A stretch of DNA of 7,555 nt from Bacteroidales bacterium. GTDB lineage: Bacteria; Bacteroidota; Bacteroidia; Bacteroidales; JALTDM01. The DNA lies in the NCBI GenBank assembly GCA_026996635.1, contig JALWKH010000053.1, positions 1 to 7,555 on the forward strand. Reading direction: 5' to 3'. Position 1 is the stretch's first letter. Each line of letters opens with the position of its first letter. A model generated the notes under the pieces. It ran no database searches, had not been told where the DNA came from, and was given only the letters and a program-made list of their open reading frames with translations. Both the position numbers and the translations under genes were made by a program. Shown piece after piece: positions 5,911 through 7,555 of the stretch.

Positions 5911-7555
5911 ATGTCAGCAAGTAATTGCCCGGAAACCGCGAGACAGAAGATGATTGGTATGATGTACCTGTTCTACACTGCAATGCTTGCATTGAATGTA
6001 TCAAAAGACATTTTGCATGCATTTGTGGTTGTGAACTCGGGTTTGGAAGCAACAAATTTGAATTTTGAAAAGAAAAACGCATTCATGTATAGTGCATTGG
6101 AAAATGCACGAGCAAATGATCCAGTAAAAGTAGAGCCATACTATCAAGCAGCCCAAAAAGCTAAGAAGTATGCAGATGCAATGAAAGAATATATACAAGA
6201 GTTAAGGACTACTTTGTATGAACACTTAGGTGTTCCTGCAGATTCAGCAAAGCATTGGACTGTTGAAAAACTTGAAAAAAAGGATGACTACGATACACCT
6301 ACACACTTTTTTGTAGGATCAGGTGATAATGGAGGTCGAGGACATAAAGCAACAGAGTTGAAAAACAAACTTGAAGATTATAGGAAAAAATTGCTTGATT
6401 TATTAAAAGATCCCAAGATTAAGATGCCAAACAAACAACAACGAATAAAACAACTTGGGGACCTCGGCATCGACACAAAAGATCCTAAAAAAGGCATTGA
6501 AAATCCGGAAGAAGCAACGTGGGAAAACAGTAAATTTTACCACATGCCTGCTGCAGCAGCATTTACAGTGCTTTCACAAATTGAAAACCAAGTAATAAAT
6601 GCTGAAGCAACAGTAGTTAATGAATTATTGGGTAACATTGGTGCTACAGACTTTAAATTTGATACACTTGCAGCCAAGGTTGTTCCTAAATCAAACTATG
6701 TTGTTGTAGGAGACAAATATGAAGCCGATTTGTTTGTTGCAGCATTTAGCACAACAAGTAACCCGACAATATTAGTTGGAGAAGGTTATGATTCAGCAAC
6801 AGGCAAACTAACAGGTAAAATTGATACTGTTCCAGTAGAAAGAGGTATTGGTAAACTTGTTATTCCTGCAACTAGTGTTGGAGTTCATCATTATGCTGCA
6901 GTAATTAAAGTAAAAAATCCTTCGACGGGTGAAGTTAAAACATATCCTCTTATTACAAATGGTAAATACGGAGCAGAATATATTTGTGCAAAACCTACTG
7001 CAGTTATATCTCCAACAAAAATGAATGTTTTATACATTGGAGTTGATAACCCAATTAGTATTTCTGTATCCGGTTTTGCAGACAACCAAGTATTTGCCAG
7101 AATTTCACAAGGTTCATTAAGAAAAGTAAAACCCGGGCAGTATATAGCACGGGTAAGAAAACCCGGGAAAGCGTACATTAGCGTTTCTGTTAAGGACGAT
7201 AAAGGAAATTCCAGGTCCATGGGTAAGCAGGAATTCCGTGTTAAACGAGTTCCTGATCCTGTACCAATGGTTGCCGGTAAAAGAGGAGGATATATTAAGA
7301 AAAGCGTACTCTTAAGTCAAGTAGGTATTAAAGCAGAATTACCTAACTTTGACTTTGACTTAAAGTTTGTTGTAAAAAGCTTTACCGTATCAGCAACTAT
7401 AGAAGGATTTGAAAGAAGTAAAAAATCAAATTCATACAGGTTTACTCCTGCACAGCTTTCTTTAATTAAGAAAGTAAGACCCGGTGGTAAAGTGTACATC
7501 GAAAACGTAGTTGCAGTTGGCCCTGACGGAAAACCAAGAAAGCTTGGAACTATAG
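5911..7555 (+). CDS. gldM: T9SS/gliding motor protein GldM/PorM, 3' end cut by window edge
   Basis: The frame is open from the ATG at 5911 to the last base, giving 548 residues with no stop. A short cytoplasmic N-terminus leads into one transmembrane helix (about 14-30) in the family signature RQKMIGMMYL then AMLALNVSKDIL. Arg11 matches the conserved Arg9 of Flavobacterium GldM, reported to interact with the motor Glu of GldL. The periplasmic part shows a helical region (about 35-250, with KNKLEDYRKKLLDLL at 151-165) and then beta-rich domains at about 252-350, 351-450 and 455 to the end. The conserved junction FRVKRVPDPVPMVAG lies at 442-456. Known GldM/PorM proteins are about 515 residues, so this one is roughly 35 or more longer. 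The closing segment (VAVGPDGKPRKLGTI) resembles the family C-terminus, so few residues are probably missing. GldM dimers carry torque from the GldL ring to the GldK/GldN ring. gldN/porN is expected next. Confidence 0.95.
   Translation, partial: MSASNCPETARQKMIGMMYLFYTAMLALNVSKDILHAFVVVNSGLEATNLNFEKKNAFMYSALENARANDPVKVEPYYQAAQKAKKYADAMKEYIQELRTTLYEHLGVPADSAKHWTVEKLEKKDDYDTPTHFFVGSGDNGGRGHKATELKNKLEDYRKKLLDLLKDPKIKMPNKQQRIKQLGDLGIDTKDPKKGIENPEEATWENSKFYHMPAAAAFTVLSQIENQVINAEATVVNELLGNIGATDFKFDTLAAKVVPKSNYVVVGDKYEADLFVAAFSTTSNPTILVGEGYDSATGKLTGKIDTVPVERGIGKLVIPATSVGVHHYAAVIKVKNPSTGEVKTYPLITNGKYGAEYICAKPTAVISPTKMNVLYIGVDNPISISVSGFADNQVFARISQGSLRKVKPGQYIARVRKPGKAYISVSVKDDKGNSRSMGKQEFRVKRVPDPVPMVAGKRGGYIKKSVLLSQVGIKAELPNFDFDLKFVVKSFTVSATIEGFERSKKSNSYRFTPAQLSLIKKVRPGGKVYIENVVAVGPDGKPRKLGTI

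Noticed and set aside
6001..7499. Minus-strand open frames opposite gldM (6001-6198, 6891-7220, 7317-7499)
   Set aside because: All are antisense to a continuous GldM reading frame with clear family motifs.
11..7555. A previously undescribed system
   Set aside because: All six genes fall in recognised families and four are core T9SS genes in canonical order. Novelty is confined to details of individual proteins.

Overview
This is an AT-rich, gene-dense stretch of a Bacteroidota chromosome carrying the core operon of the type IX secretion system (T9SS), the protein export and gliding machinery restricted to that phylum. All six genes are on the + strand. They are, in order: a PorE-like periplasmic protein (TPR, PD40 propeller, carboxypeptidase-regulatory-like domain), a peptidase E (alpha-aspartyl dipeptidase), PorP/SprF, the lipoprotein GldK/PorK, the inner-membrane motor protein GldL/PorL and its partner GldM/PorM. 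The last gene runs off the right edge and is open in frame to the final base. GldL shares the K-to-E spacing of Porphyromonas PorL rather than of Flavobacterium GldL, which hints at a Bacteroidales-like member of class Bacteroidia. The order cannot be fixed from this window.

Region by region: positions 11-2398 hold the PorE-like gene and pepE, 3 nt apart and almost certainly co-transcribed. A 115-nt AT-rich gap (2399-2513) is the only sizeable intergenic space and the likeliest place for a promoter of the secretion genes. Positions 2514-7555 hold porP-gldK-gldL-gldM with gaps of 13, 41 and 55 nt, in the canonical order. gldN/porN would be expected just past the right edge. I see no tRNA, rRNA, CRISPR array, insertion sequence or strong terminator, and no stretch over 300 nt lacks a gene.

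How the parts work together (family knowledge): GldL and GldM form a proton-driven motor in the inner membrane. GldM spans the periplasm and contacts the ring made by lipoprotein GldK with GldN under the outer membrane. PorP is an outer-membrane component associated with that ring, and PorE-type proteins link the complex to peptidoglycan. PepE is a cytoplasmic housekeeping dipeptidase with no known role in the T9SS.

This is a known system, not a new one. The less ordinary points are a PorE-like protein without its OmpA peptidoglycan-binding domain, a complete pepE joined to it, a Gly/Glu-rich hinge and an exact eight-heptad internal repeat in GldL, and the decay of the FGE-type cysteine pair in GldK.
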